From positions 1-64,000 of the forward strand of contig NZ_CP104209.1 in NCBI RefSeq assembly GCF_025244765.1: 64,000 nucleotides of DNA, written 5' to 3'. Source of the DNA: Empedobacter stercoris (GTDB lineage Bacteria; Bacteroidota; Bacteroidia; Flavobacteriales; Weeksellaceae). A program made the position numbers and the translations under genes. Of the stretch, positions 33,887 to 44,000 are shown piece after piece. Numbering within the stretch: position 1 is the first letter of the stretch; the number at the start of each line of letters is the position of its first letter. The notes beneath the pieces are model-generated. The model had not been told where the DNA came from, searched no databases, and saw only the letters and a list, made by a program, of their open reading frames with translations.

Positions 33887-34469
33887 AGTTCATCATTTTG
33901 AAAATATCAACTAATTGTTGGTTTATTTCTCCTGTTTGATAATCCATTGGTGCTGGCGCACTATCAATCATAATATTTCCTTCTTTATCTAAAATTAAAA
34001 AAGTTGGAATGTATTGTATTTGATAATCGTAGCCAAAATTGTTTTCTCTTCCTGCAAATAATTGTACGCCAGACATCTGATTTTCTCTTACCATTTTCTC
34101 CCAAATAGGTTTATCCTTTTCTTTATCCAAAGAAATACTTACAAAATGAATAGGTGCTCCTCGAAATTGTTTTTCCAATTCTTTCATAAAAGGAATTTGC
34201 ACTTTACAAGGTCCACACCAAGTTGCCCAAATATCAATGTAGACATATTTCCCTTTAAAATCAGATAAATCAAATCGTTTTCCATTGATGTCTGCTAACG
34301 AAAAGTCAGGCGCTTTAACCAATTCTTTTGGTATTTCAGTTTCTGGTGATTCATTTGTTGCAACAGAATCAATTTGTTCTATTTCAGTCGATTCTTCAAC
34401 TTTTTGTTCTGATTTGTTACAACTAAAAAATGTAAAAATCATTGATAGTATTAGCAGTTTTGTTTTCAT
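33885..34469 (-). CDS. TlpA-like thioredoxin-fold lipoprotein
   Basis: This 194-residue protein has a lipoprotein signal (ILSMIFTFFSC, Cys at 17), an acidic linker (about 18-50) and a TlpA/ResA-type thioredoxin domain with IWATWCGPCKVQIPFM, the central insert, and the cis-proline region YIPTFLILDKEGN. It is probably tethered in the periplasm and reduces disulfides, for example in apocytochromes or metallochaperones. It is divergent from queA and has no partners in an operon. Confidence 0.9.
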   Translation of the reverse strand: MKTKLLILSMIFTFFSCNKSEQKVEESTEIEQIDSVATNESPETEIPKELVKAPDFSLADINGKRFDLSDFKGKYVYIDIWATWCGPCKVQIPFMKELEKQFRGAPIHFVSISLDKEKDKPIWEKMVRENQMSGVQLFAGRENNFGYDYQIQYIPTFLILDKEGNIMIDSAPAPMDYQTGEINQQLVDIFKMMN

Positions 34470-34571
34470 TTGTCGATTTCAACTAATTTATAAAATCTAC
34501 TTGGTAAAGCAGTTTAACTGCCAAAAATAAACATTTAAACGTTATCAATTTCATAAAATACCTCAATTCAC

Positions 34572-34603
34572 TTGACAAAGGGGTACCCGAGGTTGTATAT
34601 TTG
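34572..34603 (+). promoter_or_regulatory. Canonical Bacteroidetes promoter of queA
   Basis: TTG at 34572-34574 (within TTGACA), a 21-bp spacer and TATATTTG at 34596-34603 match TTG-N19..21-TAnnTTTG. It lies 17 bp before the queA start. Confidence 0.7.
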
Positions 34604-34620
34604 TAAAAAATTGTACAATT

Positions 34621-35676
34621 ATGAAAATGAAAACCTCCGATTTCGATTTTACTTTACCTGAAGAACTTTTAGCAGATCGTCCTTCTGAAAACAGAGATGA
34701 AGCTCGTCTAATGGTTGTTCACCGTGATACCGGAGAAATTGAACATAGACAATTTAAAGATCTAATTGATTATTTCGATGAAGGAGATGTGATGATTCGT
34801 AATAACACCAAAGTTTTTCCAGCTCGTTTAATGGGTAATAAAGAAAAAACAGGTGCACAAATCGAAGTTTTCTTATTAAGAGAATTAGATGCAGAAACTC
34901 GTTTATGGGATGTTTTAGTAGATCCAGCACGTAAAATTCGTATCGGAAATAAATTGTTTTTTGATAATGATGATACATTAGTTGCAGAGGTAGTAGACAA
35001 CACAACTTCTCGTGGACGTACTTTACGTTTTTTGTTTGATGGATCTTACGAAGAATTTCGTGCAAAATTGAAAGAATTAGGAGAGACTCCTCTTCCAAAA
35101 TATATTTTACGCGACGTTGAGCCAGAAGATGCAGAACGTTACCAAACTATTTATGCAAAACACGAAGGGGCAGTTGCTGCACCTACAGCTGGTTTACACT
35201 TTTCTAAACACTTATTAAAACGTTTAGAAATCAAAGGTGTTGATTTTGCTGAATTAACATTACATATTGGTTTAGGAACTTTTCAGGCTGTAGAGGTTGA
35301 AGATTTATCTAAACATAAAATGGAATCTGAGCAAGTAATTATTCCTCAAGAAACAGCAGATTTAGTAAATCGTGCAATAGATGAGAAGAAAAAAGTTTGT
35401 GCCATAGGTACAACTTCTATGCGTTCTATCGAATCTTCAGTTTCTGCTGATGGTCATTTAAATGCTTTTGATGGATGGACGAATAAATTTATTCACCCAC
35501 CTTACGATTTCTCTATTGCAAATTGTATGATTACAAACTTCCACACACCAAAATCAACATTAATTATGATGATTTCTGCGTTTGCTGGACACGACTTAAC
35601 AATGAAAGCGTATAGCGAAGCAGTAAAAGAAGGATATAAATTCTACTCTTACGGAGATGCAATGTTAATCTTATAA
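34621..35676 (+). CDS. queA: S-adenosylmethionine:tRNA ribosyltransferase-isomerase
   Basis: QueA transfers the ribosyl part of SAM to preQ1 in tRNA to form epoxyqueuosine. The 351-residue protein starts [19 protein letters not shown]; the second ATG at 34627 is also possible. Conserved segments include [37 protein letters not shown] and LHIGLGTFQ. The length is normal. rlmN starts 8 bp after its stop, so queA-rlmN form a tRNA/rRNA-modification pair, followed by two more plus-strand genes at short distances. Confidence 0.97.
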   Translation: MKMKTSDFDFTLPEELLADRPSENRDEARLMVVHRDTGEIEHRQFKDLIDYFDEGDVMIRNNTKVFPARLMGNKEKTGAQIEVFLLRELDAETRLWDVLVDPARKIRIGNKLFFDNDDTLVAEVVDNTTSRGRTLRFLFDGSYEEFRAKLKELGETPLPKYILRDVEPEDAERYQTIYAKHEGAVAAPTAGLHFSKHLLKRLEIKGVDFAELTLHIGLGTFQAVEVEDLSKHKMESEQVIIPQETADLVNRAIDEKKKVCAIGTTSMRSIESSVSADGHLNAFDGWTNKFIHPPYDFSIANCMITNFHTPKSTLIMMISAFAGHDLTMKAYSEAVKEGYKFYSYGDAMLIL

Positions 35677-35683
35677 GACAAGT

Positions 35684-36733
35684 TTGAATACAACAAAAAA
35701 AGATATACGAAAGCTTTCACAAGCTGAGATTGAAGACTATTTCAAAGGGATTGGAGAAAAGTCATTCCGCGCAAAACAAGTGTACGAATGGTTATGGAAA
35801 AAGAATGCCCATCAATTTGATGACATGACAAATATTTCTAAAGCTTTACGTGAGCAATTAGGAGAGTCTTTCCAGATTCAACCAGTTGAAGTTGATCTTC
35901 TACAAAAATCTAACGACGGAACCATCAAGAATGCTGTAAAGCTTCATGATGGTAACGTTGTGGAATCTGTTTTAATTCCAACCGATACGCGTACAACAGC
36001 TTGTGTTTCGTCTCAAGTTGGATGTAGTTTAGATTGTACATTCTGTGCAACAGCTCAATTAAAACGTATGCGTAACTTAACAGCTGCCGAAATCGTTGAT
36101 CAAGTTGTGATAATCGATGACGAAAGTAAACGTTATTTTAACCGTCCATTAAGTAATATTGTGTTTATGGGAATGGGAGAGCCTTTGTTAAATTACAATG
36201 AAGTAATTTCTGCTATCAAAAAAATAACTTTACCAGAAGGATTAGGAATGGCTCCAAGACGAATCACAGTTTCAACTTCAGGAATTCCTAAGATGATAGA
36301 GAAATTAGCAGACGAAGAATTACGTGTTAATCTTGCGGTTTCTTTACACTCAGCTCGAGAAGAAGTTCGAAACGTAATTATGCCGTTTTCGGTTAAATTT
36401 CCGTTGACAGATTTGATGGAAAGTTTACAATATTGGTACGATAAAACAGGTTTGCGCATTACATTCGAATACATTGTTTGGGGAGGCGTGAATGATAAAA
36501 AAGAAGACATTGATGCCTTGGTGAAATTCTGTAAAAAAATTCCTTCAAAAGTGAATATCATCGAATATAATTCGATTGATGACGGAATCTACAAACAAGC
36601 ATCAGAACAAGCAATTGATCATTATATAAAAGCATTAGAGTCAAATAATATTGTGGTAAATGTTCGTCGCAGTCGCGGAAAAGACATCGATGCAGCTTGT
36701 GGACAATTGGCCAATAAGACTGGTAATGATTAA
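35684..36733 (+). CDS. rlmN: Dual-specificity rRNA/tRNA adenine C2 methyltransferase RlmN
   Basis: RlmN is a radical-SAM enzyme that methylates A2503 of 23S rRNA and A37 of some tRNAs. The 4Fe-4S motif CSLDCTFC (CX3CX2C) is intact, preceded by TTACVSSQVG and followed by NIVFMGMGEPLLNY. The reactive Cys near the C terminus is in DAACGQL. The start is a TTG at 35684, because the family start KKDIRKLSQAEI follows directly and no ATG lies closer. It lies 8 bp after queA. Confidence 0.96.
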   Translation: MNTTKKDIRKLSQAEIEDYFKGIGEKSFRAKQVYEWLWKKNAHQFDDMTNISKALREQLGESFQIQPVEVDLLQKSNDGTIKNAVKLHDGNVVESVLIPTDTRTTACVSSQVGCSLDCTFCATAQLKRMRNLTAAEIVDQVVIIDDESKRYFNRPLSNIVFMGMGEPLLNYNEVISAIKKITLPEGLGMAPRRITVSTSGIPKMIEKLADEELRVNLAVSLHSAREEVRNVIMPFSVKFPLTDLMESLQYWYDKTGLRITFEYIVWGGVNDKKEDIDALVKFCKKIPSKVNIIEYNSIDDGIYKQASEQAIDHYIKALESNNIVVNVRRSRGKDIDAACGQLANKTGND

Positions 36734-36744
36734 AAAATAATCAA

Positions 36745-37698
36745 ATGAAATATTTAGCCATATTTTTATTTTTGATTCTAACTAAATTCACCTACGCTCA
36801 AATAGTAGAAAATATCGATACAATTTCAATCGATGATTATAAAATGGAAAGTTTTAACTTACCGACTATCTTGAACGAAATTTCGGCTTTAGAATATGAA
36901 AAAGAAGATAAAAATGTGGCTTCTTTTTGGGGTTTAAATGATTCTGATTCCAAACCAGAATTGTATCGTTTTAATGCTAAAACAGGGGAGATTATCAATA
37001 CAATTTTCATCTCAAACGCTCCCAATGTAGATTGGGAAGAAGTTTCTTCAGATGATAATCGAATTTATTTTGCTGATTTTGGTAATAATTTGGGTAAGCG
37101 TAGAGATTTAGCCATTTATTTCATCGAAAAATCGAAGATAGATTTCTCTAAAACTTATCAAGAATTAAAAGCAGAAAAGATTGAATTTTATTATCCTGAA
37201 CAAGAAACTTTTCAGTTCAAAAATATGACGACGAATTGGGATGCAGAAGCATTTTTTGTCTACCAAAATCAATTGCATATTTTTACAAAAGAATGGTCAA
37301 ATTTGGCAACTACACATTATGTTGTTCCGATTGACACTTCTCAAAAACACGCTGCAATAAAAGTAGAAACTTTCAAAACAAATTACGCTGTAACTTCGGC
37401 GTATATTGATTCTGACCCAACAAGTCCAACCAAAGGAATCTATTTATTAGGTTACACAAAAGAAGCTTTAGCATTTATTAATTGGTTCGATTTGCCAAAA
37501 GATAACAATCCATTATTCTTCACTTTTCAAGTTAAAAAAATAAGTTTACCTTTGGGCTTCACGACACAGTTGGGACAATTGGAAGGAATTTCAGTTTTAC
37601 CAACAGTAAATAAAATTTGTGTAAGCGGTGAAGAATTTAAATTTAAAGAATTTTACGCTAAGCAAGTTATACATTGCATCAATAATTTTACGAATTAA
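36745..37698 (+). CDS. Exported hypothetical protein, possible beta-propeller
   Basis: The 317 residues begin with a signal peptide (MKYLAIFLFLILTKFTYAQ). The mature part has repeated short beta-like motifs (ASFWGLNDSDSKPELYRF, NRIYFADFGNNLGKRRDLAIY, GIYLLGYTK, QLGQLEGISVL) that suggest a propeller related to SdiA-regulated or phytase-like proteins, with no clear catalytic motif. It lies 12 bp after rlmN and 12 bp before the prenyl synthase, and may be expressed with them although the functions look unrelated. Confidence 0.75.
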   Translation: MKYLAIFLFLILTKFTYAQIVENIDTISIDDYKMESFNLPTILNEISALEYEKEDKNVASFWGLNDSDSKPELYRFNAKTGEIINTIFISNAPNVDWEEVSSDDNRIYFADFGNNLGKRRDLAIYFIEKSKIDFSKTYQELKAEKIEFYYPEQETFQFKNMTTNWDAEAFFVYQNQLHIFTKEWSNLATTHYVVPIDTSQKHAAIKVETFKTNYAVTSAYIDSDPTSPTKGIYLLGYTKEALAFINWFDLPKDNNPLFFTFQVKKISLPLGFTTQLGQLEGISVLPTVNKICVSGEEFKFKEFYAKQVIHCINNFTN

Positions 37699-37709
37699 AA
37701 AACTAAATT

Positions 37710-38687
37710 TTGGCTAACACGGTAGATTTGATTAAAGCTCCAATCGCGGAGGAAATGAAATTGTTTGAACAGAAATTCTTCGAATCAATGAAGAGTAATG
37801 TTTCGCTTCTTGACCGTATTACCAATTATATTGTTCGCAGAAAAGGAAAGCAAATGCGTCCAATGTTTGTTTTTTTAACGGCGAAATTAAATGGAGAAGT
37901 ACAAGAACGTACCTATCGTGCGGCTTCTTTTATCGAGCTTATACATACCGCAACTTTGGTTCATGATGATGTCGTAGATGATAGTACTTTGCGTCGAGGT
38001 TTTTTTTCTCTAAATGCTATTTGGAAAAATAAAGTAGCCGTTTTAGTTGGTGATTATTTTTTGTCTAAGACGTTGATTATTTCGACTAAAAACAAAGATT
38101 TTGATTTACTTGAAGTTGTTTCTGTAGCGATACAAGAAATTTCTGAAGGTGAGTTATTACAAATCGAAAAGGCGAGAAAATTGGATATTACAGAAGATGT
38201 TTATTTCGAAATTATTCGAATGAAAACTGCTACGCTTATTGCTGCTTGTTGCGAAGCTGGAGCGCGTTCTGTTGGTTGCTCGGAAGAAGTTGCGAAAAAA
38301 ATGCATCGTTTTGGTGAATTGGTTGGAATTGCTTTCCAAATCAAAGACGATTTGTTTGATTACACCACTTCTAATGCAATTGGAAAGCCAGTTGGAATTG
38401 ATATTAAAGAACAAAAAATGACATTGCCTTTAATTTATTCTATCAATAATGCGAACGAAAAAGATCGTAAATGGTTGATTAATTCGGTGAAACGCTACAA
38501 CAACGATAAGAAACGTGTGCGTGAAATTATTCAATATGTGAAAGATAACGGCGGAATTGAATACACGCAAAAAATGATGAAAAAATACAGTCAAGAAGCG
38601 TTGGATATTCTGCACGAATTTCCTGAATCTGAATACCGAAATTCATTAGAAACTATGGTGAAATACGTTATCGAAAGAGAAAAATAA
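37710..38687 (+). CDS. Polyprenyl diphosphate synthase (respiratory quinone side chain type)
   Basis: This trans-prenyltransferase builds long isoprenoid diphosphates, probably for menaquinone. The two Asp-rich motifs are HDDVVDDSTLRRG (about residue 87) and IKDDLFDYT (about residue 212). The TTG at 37710 is used because MANTVDLIKAPIAEEM is the family-like start. The length of 325 fits octaprenyl/heptaprenyl synthases; the chain length cannot be read reliably. It is the last gene of the queA strand run and ends in a very long hairpin. Confidence 0.93.
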   Translation: MANTVDLIKAPIAEEMKLFEQKFFESMKSNVSLLDRITNYIVRRKGKQMRPMFVFLTAKLNGEVQERTYRAASFIELIHTATLVHDDVVDDSTLRRGFFSLNAIWKNKVAVLVGDYFLSKTLIISTKNKDFDLLEVVSVAIQEISEGELLQIEKARKLDITEDVYFEIIRMKTATLIAACCEAGARSVGCSEEVAKKMHRFGELVGIAFQIKDDLFDYTTSNAIGKPVGIDIKEQKMTLPLIYSINNANEKDRKWLINSVKRYNNDKKRVREIIQYVKDNGGIEYTQKMMKKYSQEALDILHEFPESEYRNSLETMVKYVIEREK

Positions 38688-38715
38688 TATTCTTCACTTA
38701 TCAAAAGAATTAATA

Positions 38716-38762
38716 ATATCAAACAATATTAGCTCGTTTATCGAGCTAATATTGTTTGATAT
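38716..38762. terminator. 21-bp perfect hairpin between convergent genes
   Basis: Bases 38716-38736 and 38742-38762 are perfect reverse complements around the loop TTTAT. It sits between the ends of the prenyl synthase and the minus-strand small gene and so likely terminates both. No long T run follows, which is unusual, and the stem is about twice the normal length. Confidence 0.75.
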
Positions 38763-38775
38763 AGTTTCCTCTAAC

Positions 38776-39129
38776 TTACTTTCGTTTTTTCAAGATGTAA
38801 TAAAGTGCATCGTCATCATTTTCTTTCGAAGTGTAAGCAAATTGAAATTCATATCCATTTGAAGACATAAAATTTAATGCATCAATCATCGAATTAAATT
38901 TGATTGTATTTCCTTTTTCATCTTTAATTTTTAGCCCGTTTTTAAAAGAAATAGATTTAGTTTCTTGACCAAAATCTAATCTTATATTCATTTTTGTGCT
39001 CAAACCTCGTCCAGTTCCAATAATTTGTATATAATCAACATTTATATCTTTAATCGGTACATCATTTACTGTTTGTGCAAACGACAAACTTCCGAAAAGT
39101 AATCCAAAAGTAAGTGCTAATTTTTTCAT
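38776..39129 (-). CDS. Small exported hypothetical protein
   Basis: The 117-residue protein has a signal peptide (MKKLALTFGLLFGSLSFAQ) and a mature part with a beta-alpha pattern (VDYIQIIGTGRGLSTKMNIRLDFGQ, ALNFMSSNGYEFQFAYTSKEND). Its shape, a short strand-rich protein with a conserved-looking IIGTGRGLS, resembles small secreted Flavobacteriia proteins of unknown role. It has a terminator on each side. No function can be assigned. Confidence 0.7.
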   Translation of the reverse strand: MKKLALTFGLLFGSLSFAQTVNDVPIKDINVDYIQIIGTGRGLSTKMNIRLDFGQETKSISFKNGLKIKDEKGNTIKFNSMIDALNFMSSNGYEFQFAYTSKENDDDALYYILKKRK

Positions 39130-39170
39130 AGTTTTAATTTTAACAAAGATATTTATTTACAAATAAAACA

Positions 39171-39200
39171 AAAAAACCGATTCAAGAATGAATCGGTTTT
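39171..39200 (-). terminator. Intrinsic terminator of tsaD-rsmE
   Basis: AAAACCGATTCA, loop AGAA, TGAATCGGTTTT makes a perfect 12-bp stem, with a T run on the minus strand after rsmE. Confidence 0.85.
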
Positions 39201-39222
39201 GGTATAAATTATTGTTTTTGAT

Positions 39223-39933
39223 TTATTTTTCTAAACCCCAATCAACTGCAAAAACGGCTTGTAGAGCTGCTGTTTCAGTTCGAAAACGTTGATGTCCAAG
39301 ACTAATACCTGTAAAATTATGTTCTTCTGCTGTTAGAATTTCATCTCTCGAAAAATCTCCTTCAGGACCAATCAGAATTAAAATTTTCTGCGGATTATTT
39401 TCTAAAACTCTTCGTAAAGGCGTACGTTCGATATCAGATTCACAATGTGCGATACATTTTGTGAAACTTTCAAAATCTTGTTTGATAAACTCATTGAATT
39501 TTATTAAATCATTTACTTTTGGTAAATATGCTTTTAACGATTGTTTCGTGGCAGATTGTACAATTTTTTCGATGCGTTCGATTTTAATATTTTTTCGTTC
39601 CGAATGAAAAGTTTGTAAAAAAGTAATTTCGTCAATACCAATTTCAGTTGCTTTTTCTAAGAAAAACTCCAAACGTTCCATTGTTTTCGTCGGTGCTATT
39701 GCAACATGCAAATAATAGTTTTTTTGCTCGAAATTTGTTTTTAAATCAACAATTTTTCCTTCAACTGCTTTTTTAGAAATTGATGTAATCTCAACTTCTG
39801 CCAAATTTCCTTTTCCATCTGTGACATGAACTAAATCGCCTTCATTTCCCCGTAAAACTTTTGCAAAATGATGACTTTCTTCTTCGTTTAGAATTGCTGT
39901 ATCGTGATGAATTTCTCCAAAAAATAATTTCAT
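39223..39933 (-). CDS. rsmE: 16S rRNA m3U1498 methyltransferase RsmE
   Basis: RsmE is a SPOUT-fold methyltransferase acting on U1498 of 16S rRNA. The 236 residues show an N-terminal PUA-like domain, then ATEIGIDEITFLQT, LILIGPEGDFSRDEI (the GPEGG-like SAM loop) and LGHQRFRTETAA at the C-terminal knot. Its ATG overlaps the tsaD stop by one base (TAATG), so the two are translationally coupled; both act on translation machinery. Confidence 0.95.
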   Translation of the reverse strand: MKLFFGEIHHDTAILNEEESHHFAKVLRGNEGDLVHVTDGKGNLAEVEITSISKKAVEGKIVDLKTNFEQKNYYLHVAIAPTKTMERLEFFLEKATEIGIDEITFLQTFHSERKNIKIERIEKIVQSATKQSLKAYLPKVNDLIKFNEFIKQDFESFTKCIAHCESDIERTPLRRVLENNPQKILILIGPEGDFSRDEILTAEEHNFTGISLGHQRFRTETAALQAVFAVDWGLEK

Positions 39934-40952
39934 TAAATATGGTATTTCGCTACAGATTTTGCTGTATTTTCTGTAAAGATTTCTTGATCAAATTTTAAAC
40001 TTCCAACCATTGCAATCATGGCAGCATTGTCGGTTGTGTAGGCAAATTTTGGAATAAAAGTTTTCCAACCAAATTCAGTTTCTCCATCTTTTAGTCGTTG
40101 ACGAATTTCTGAATTTGCAGAAACTCCACCTGCAATTGCAATTTGTTTAATTCCAGTTTCATCAGATGCTTTTTTAACTTTTTCCATTAAAATATTCACG
40201 ATAGAACGTTGAATTGAGGCACACAAATCGTCAATATTTTCTTCAATAAAATTTGGATTCGCTTTGACTTCTTTCTGAATAAAATATAAAATAGACGTTT
40301 TAAATCCACTAAAACTAAAGTTTAAACCTTCAATTTTTGGTTTTGCGAATTTGAATTTTGTAGGATCTCCAATCTTAGATTTTTTGTCGATAATTGGACC
40401 TGCGGGATAAGGTAAATTTAAAATTTTACCTGCTTTATCAAAAGCTTCACCAGCGGCATCGTCAATTGTTTCACCTAAAATCTCCATCTCAAAATAATTG
40501 TTAATTTTTACAATTTGAGTATGCCCTCCAGAGACTGTTAAACATAAAAAAGGAAAAGTAGGTTTTTCATCGTTTGCATCTTCAATAAAATTTGCCAAAA
40601 TATGCGCTTGCATATGATTGACTTCAATCAACGGAATATCCAAAGATTGACTGAATGATTTTGCAAAACTTCCGCCAACCAAAAGCGAACCCATTAATCC
40701 TGGACCGCGCGTATAAGCAATTGCTTTAAGTTCTTCTTTGTTAATATTTGCCTGTTTTAGGGCTTGATCTACGACGGGAACAATATTTTGTTGATGTGCT
40801 CTCGAAGCTAATTCTGGTACTACGCCACCATATATTTCGTGAATTTTTTGGCTTGCCACAACGTTAGAAATAATTTTATTTCCGTCAATAATTGCTGCGC
40901 CTGTATCATCACAAGAAGACTCTATGGCTAAAATGTAGTTTTTATCGCTCAT
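39933..40952 (-). CDS. tsaD: tRNA N6-threonylcarbamoyladenosine transferase TsaD
   Basis: TsaD transfers the threonylcarbamoyl group to A37 of ANN-decoding tRNAs, with TsaB and TsaE. The 339-residue protein starts ILAIESSCDDTGAA, has the metal-binding HMQAHILANF and the ASKHA-fold motif YTRGPGLMGSLLVG, and SGGHTQI and GGVSANSEIR of the ATP site. Its stop overlaps the rsmE start by one base. tamB is divergent, with 63 bp between the starts. Confidence 0.97.
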   Translation of the reverse strand: MSDKNYILAIESSCDDTGAAIIDGNKIISNVVASQKIHEIYGGVVPELASRAHQQNIVPVVDQALKQANINKEELKAIAYTRGPGLMGSLLVGGSFAKSFSQSLDIPLIEVNHMQAHILANFIEDANDEKPTFPFLCLTVSGGHTQIVKINNYFEMEILGETIDDAAGEAFDKAGKILNLPYPAGPIIDKKSKIGDPTKFKFAKPKIEGLNFSFSGFKTSILYFIQKEVKANPNFIEENIDDLCASIQRSIVNILMEKVKKASDETGIKQIAIAGGVSANSEIRQRLKDGETEFGWKTFIPKFAYTTDNAAMIAMVGSLKFDQEIFTENTAKSVAKYHI

Positions 40953-41015
40953 AATTCCTTGTAGAATAAAATTTATAACTTATTTTTACCCTGCAAATAT
41001 CGTAAAATTATACCA

Positions 41016-44000
41016 TTGAAAATAGTCAGACGAATAGGAAGATTTTTATTATCGTTGATTATACTTGTTTTAACCTTGGTTTTGACAGTATCAATCGCCA
41101 TACAAATTCCTGCGGTACAGACAAAATTAGCACATTTCGCTTTAGAAAAATTAAATAAATCGTTGAATACGCAAATGTATGTTGACTCGGTTGATATTGA
41201 TTTTTTTGGGCGGATATATTTCCATGGTGTTAAGATTAAAGATGATCATAAGTATGATTTTATGAAGTCTAAAACGTTGGAAACAACAATTGATCTTTGG
41301 TCGCTTTTGCCAGGTATAAAAAAAGATCATATCGATTTAAGTCAAGTGAAATTGATTCAACCCGAAATAAATGTGATCACATACAAAGGCGATTCGGTTT
41401 CTAACTTTATAAAATTTGTCAATGGTTTTAGCTCGGATAAACCTAAAGACTCGAAAAAGATTTTTAAACTTGATGGCGATTTTATTTTAGAAGAGGGTAA
41501 AGTGTCAATTGTTAATCAAAATTCTGGCAATATTTGGTTGGATGCAAAACAACTGAATTTGACGGTGAAGAAATTTAGATTGGTCGATTCTGATATTACA
41601 GGAGATTTAGAGAATTTTTGTTTTGTTGCCACAAAGAATAAAGATACATATAACGTTCAGAATTTTACCGGGAAAGTTCATTATTCTAACAAAGAAATTC
41701 GAATTGGTAATTTGAATCTGCGAACAGATACTTCTGTGTTAAACGGAAATCTATTGTTGAGCTACGATGAACCTTCGGATATGTCCGACTTTTCGAATAA
41801 GGTACGTTGGGATGTTTTCTTTGATAGAGGTTCAAAAATTAATTTTAAGGAGATACGCTATTTCACCGAGATATTCGACAAAAATTCATCTGTAGATTTG
41901 TACGGTAAGGTAGAAGGACCGTTGAATAATTTAACATTTTTGGATTTCGAATTGAAAGGTGAAGATAACTATGTCGGTGCATCCCGATTACAATTACAAG
42001 ATGTTTTAAATGGATCTTTATTAAATTTCTCAACAAGAAATGCAAAGATTAACACATCATATCAATCGATAACTAAGTTGCTTCCGACTTCAATAGCGAA
42101 GAGTATTCCAGATTTATTAACACGTTTTGGAGCGATTAATTACCGCGGAGATATTTCATTAAATCCAAATGAAATTAATGCAAATGGATATACTGTTTCA
42201 GGATTAGGAGATGCGGACATTAATGCTCAAATTAGAAATTATAAAGATGTAAAATCGTTAATATACAAAGGAACGATTGATGCTAAAAACTTAAATCTTC
42301 ATCAATTAACGAATGCAAAAGATTTGGGTTATGTAAGTGGACAATTTAGATTTGATGGAAAAGGAACAGATCTTAACAATATCAATTTAAATTTGGATGG
42401 TACACTTCGTTACATTGATTTAATCGGAAAAAGATATCAAAATATTACGGTTGATGGTTTGGTTAAAAATTATCAATTTAATGGATTGTTTGATATCAAA
42501 GACCCTAATCTGAATGCGCAATTGAACGGAAAAATTAATTTTAGTGGAAAACCTTATGATTTTGATTTTACATCAAATATCCGTCAAGTTAACTTAGATT
42601 TTATCGGTTTAACAAAAAATTTAGGAGCGGTTGTAAGAGGTGATGTAACGGGGAATTTTCAGTTAACAAATATTAATGATTTACGAGGGAATATCGACGT
42701 TAAAAATCTGTATTTCCGCTCAAAAAAAGATACGTTAGAATTGGCACATGTCATGTTAAATTCTGAAATAAGCGGCTCAAATAAAATCATGACATTAGAT
42801 GTTCCAAATTATATGAAAGCTACTGTTGATGGACGATTTAATGTGACCGAAATTGCAGATGTAGTCAATAATTCATTGGTTAATTTAGTGCCGTCTTTTC
42901 GCATGAAAAAAGTTTCGCCAAATCAAGCTTTTTCGTTTGATGTCAATGTGCAAGAAAACTTACTTAATTATATAGACCCTTCTATTTCTATTGAGCCTGA
43001 CACACATGTAAAAGGTTTTATAGACGGAACGAAGAATCAATTAGAAGCAACTTTGGAAACACCTGGAATAAAATATGCAGGAATTCAATTGTTTCAATCG
43101 AATGTAAATTTGAATACAATAGCCGAATTGCCTACGCTAAACGCTAAAATTGATAGCATGAAAGTGAGTGGTGTTACGCTGAATGAAATCAATGTAAGCT
43201 CGATTCCGAAAAATGATACAATGATTGTGAAAACAGATTTTAATATTGGACGAAAAAATCCAGTAGTATTTAATTTAAATCTTTTTCATACAGTACAAAA
43301 TAAGAATGATTTGATTTTTGGGTTTTCACCTTCGACTGTTCAAATCGATTCGACTCAATGGACGATTAATCATTTAAATGATGTAAATTCAAATCGTGTT
43401 ATTTTTAATCGGATCAATAATTCGTTGAAAGTTGAAGATTTATCGTTAGAATCAGAAGAACAAAGTCTGAATGTTAGTGGTTTGTTTAACAATAATATTG
43501 ATTATAATTTCAATGCAGATTTTAAAGATTTATACCTCGAAAAAATTATTCCTAAAACAGTTTTAAACAACCTTAAAATTGTCGGAATTGCAAATGGAAA
43601 TGTCAATATAGTACGAACAAAGGAAAAGTTAGAACCAACGCTCGAAGCTAAGATTGATAACTTAGGATTAAATGATTTTGAACTTGGAAATTTGACTTTA
43701 CAAGGAGGTTATAATGTAGAGGATAAACAATTTAATTTTGAAACAAGTTTACAAAAAGAGCAAATTCAATCATTGGTTGCTTATGGTAACATTATCAATA
43801 AACCTACAGGTCCAGAGTTGGATGTAGATGCCAATTTTGATGAATTTCACATTGATTTCTTAGAAGGATTTTTGAAATCAGTTTTCTCTAATATGCGTGG
43901 TACTTTATCAGGAGATTTAAAAATGACAGGACCAGTTGATTTACCAAATCTAAATGGAAATATGGTCGCGAAAGATCTTGGGCTGAAAGTTAATTTCTTG

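Noticed and set aside
36193-36561. 122-codon minus-strand open frame inside rlmN
   Set aside because: It is antisense to a conserved gene and has no plausible promoter or domain.
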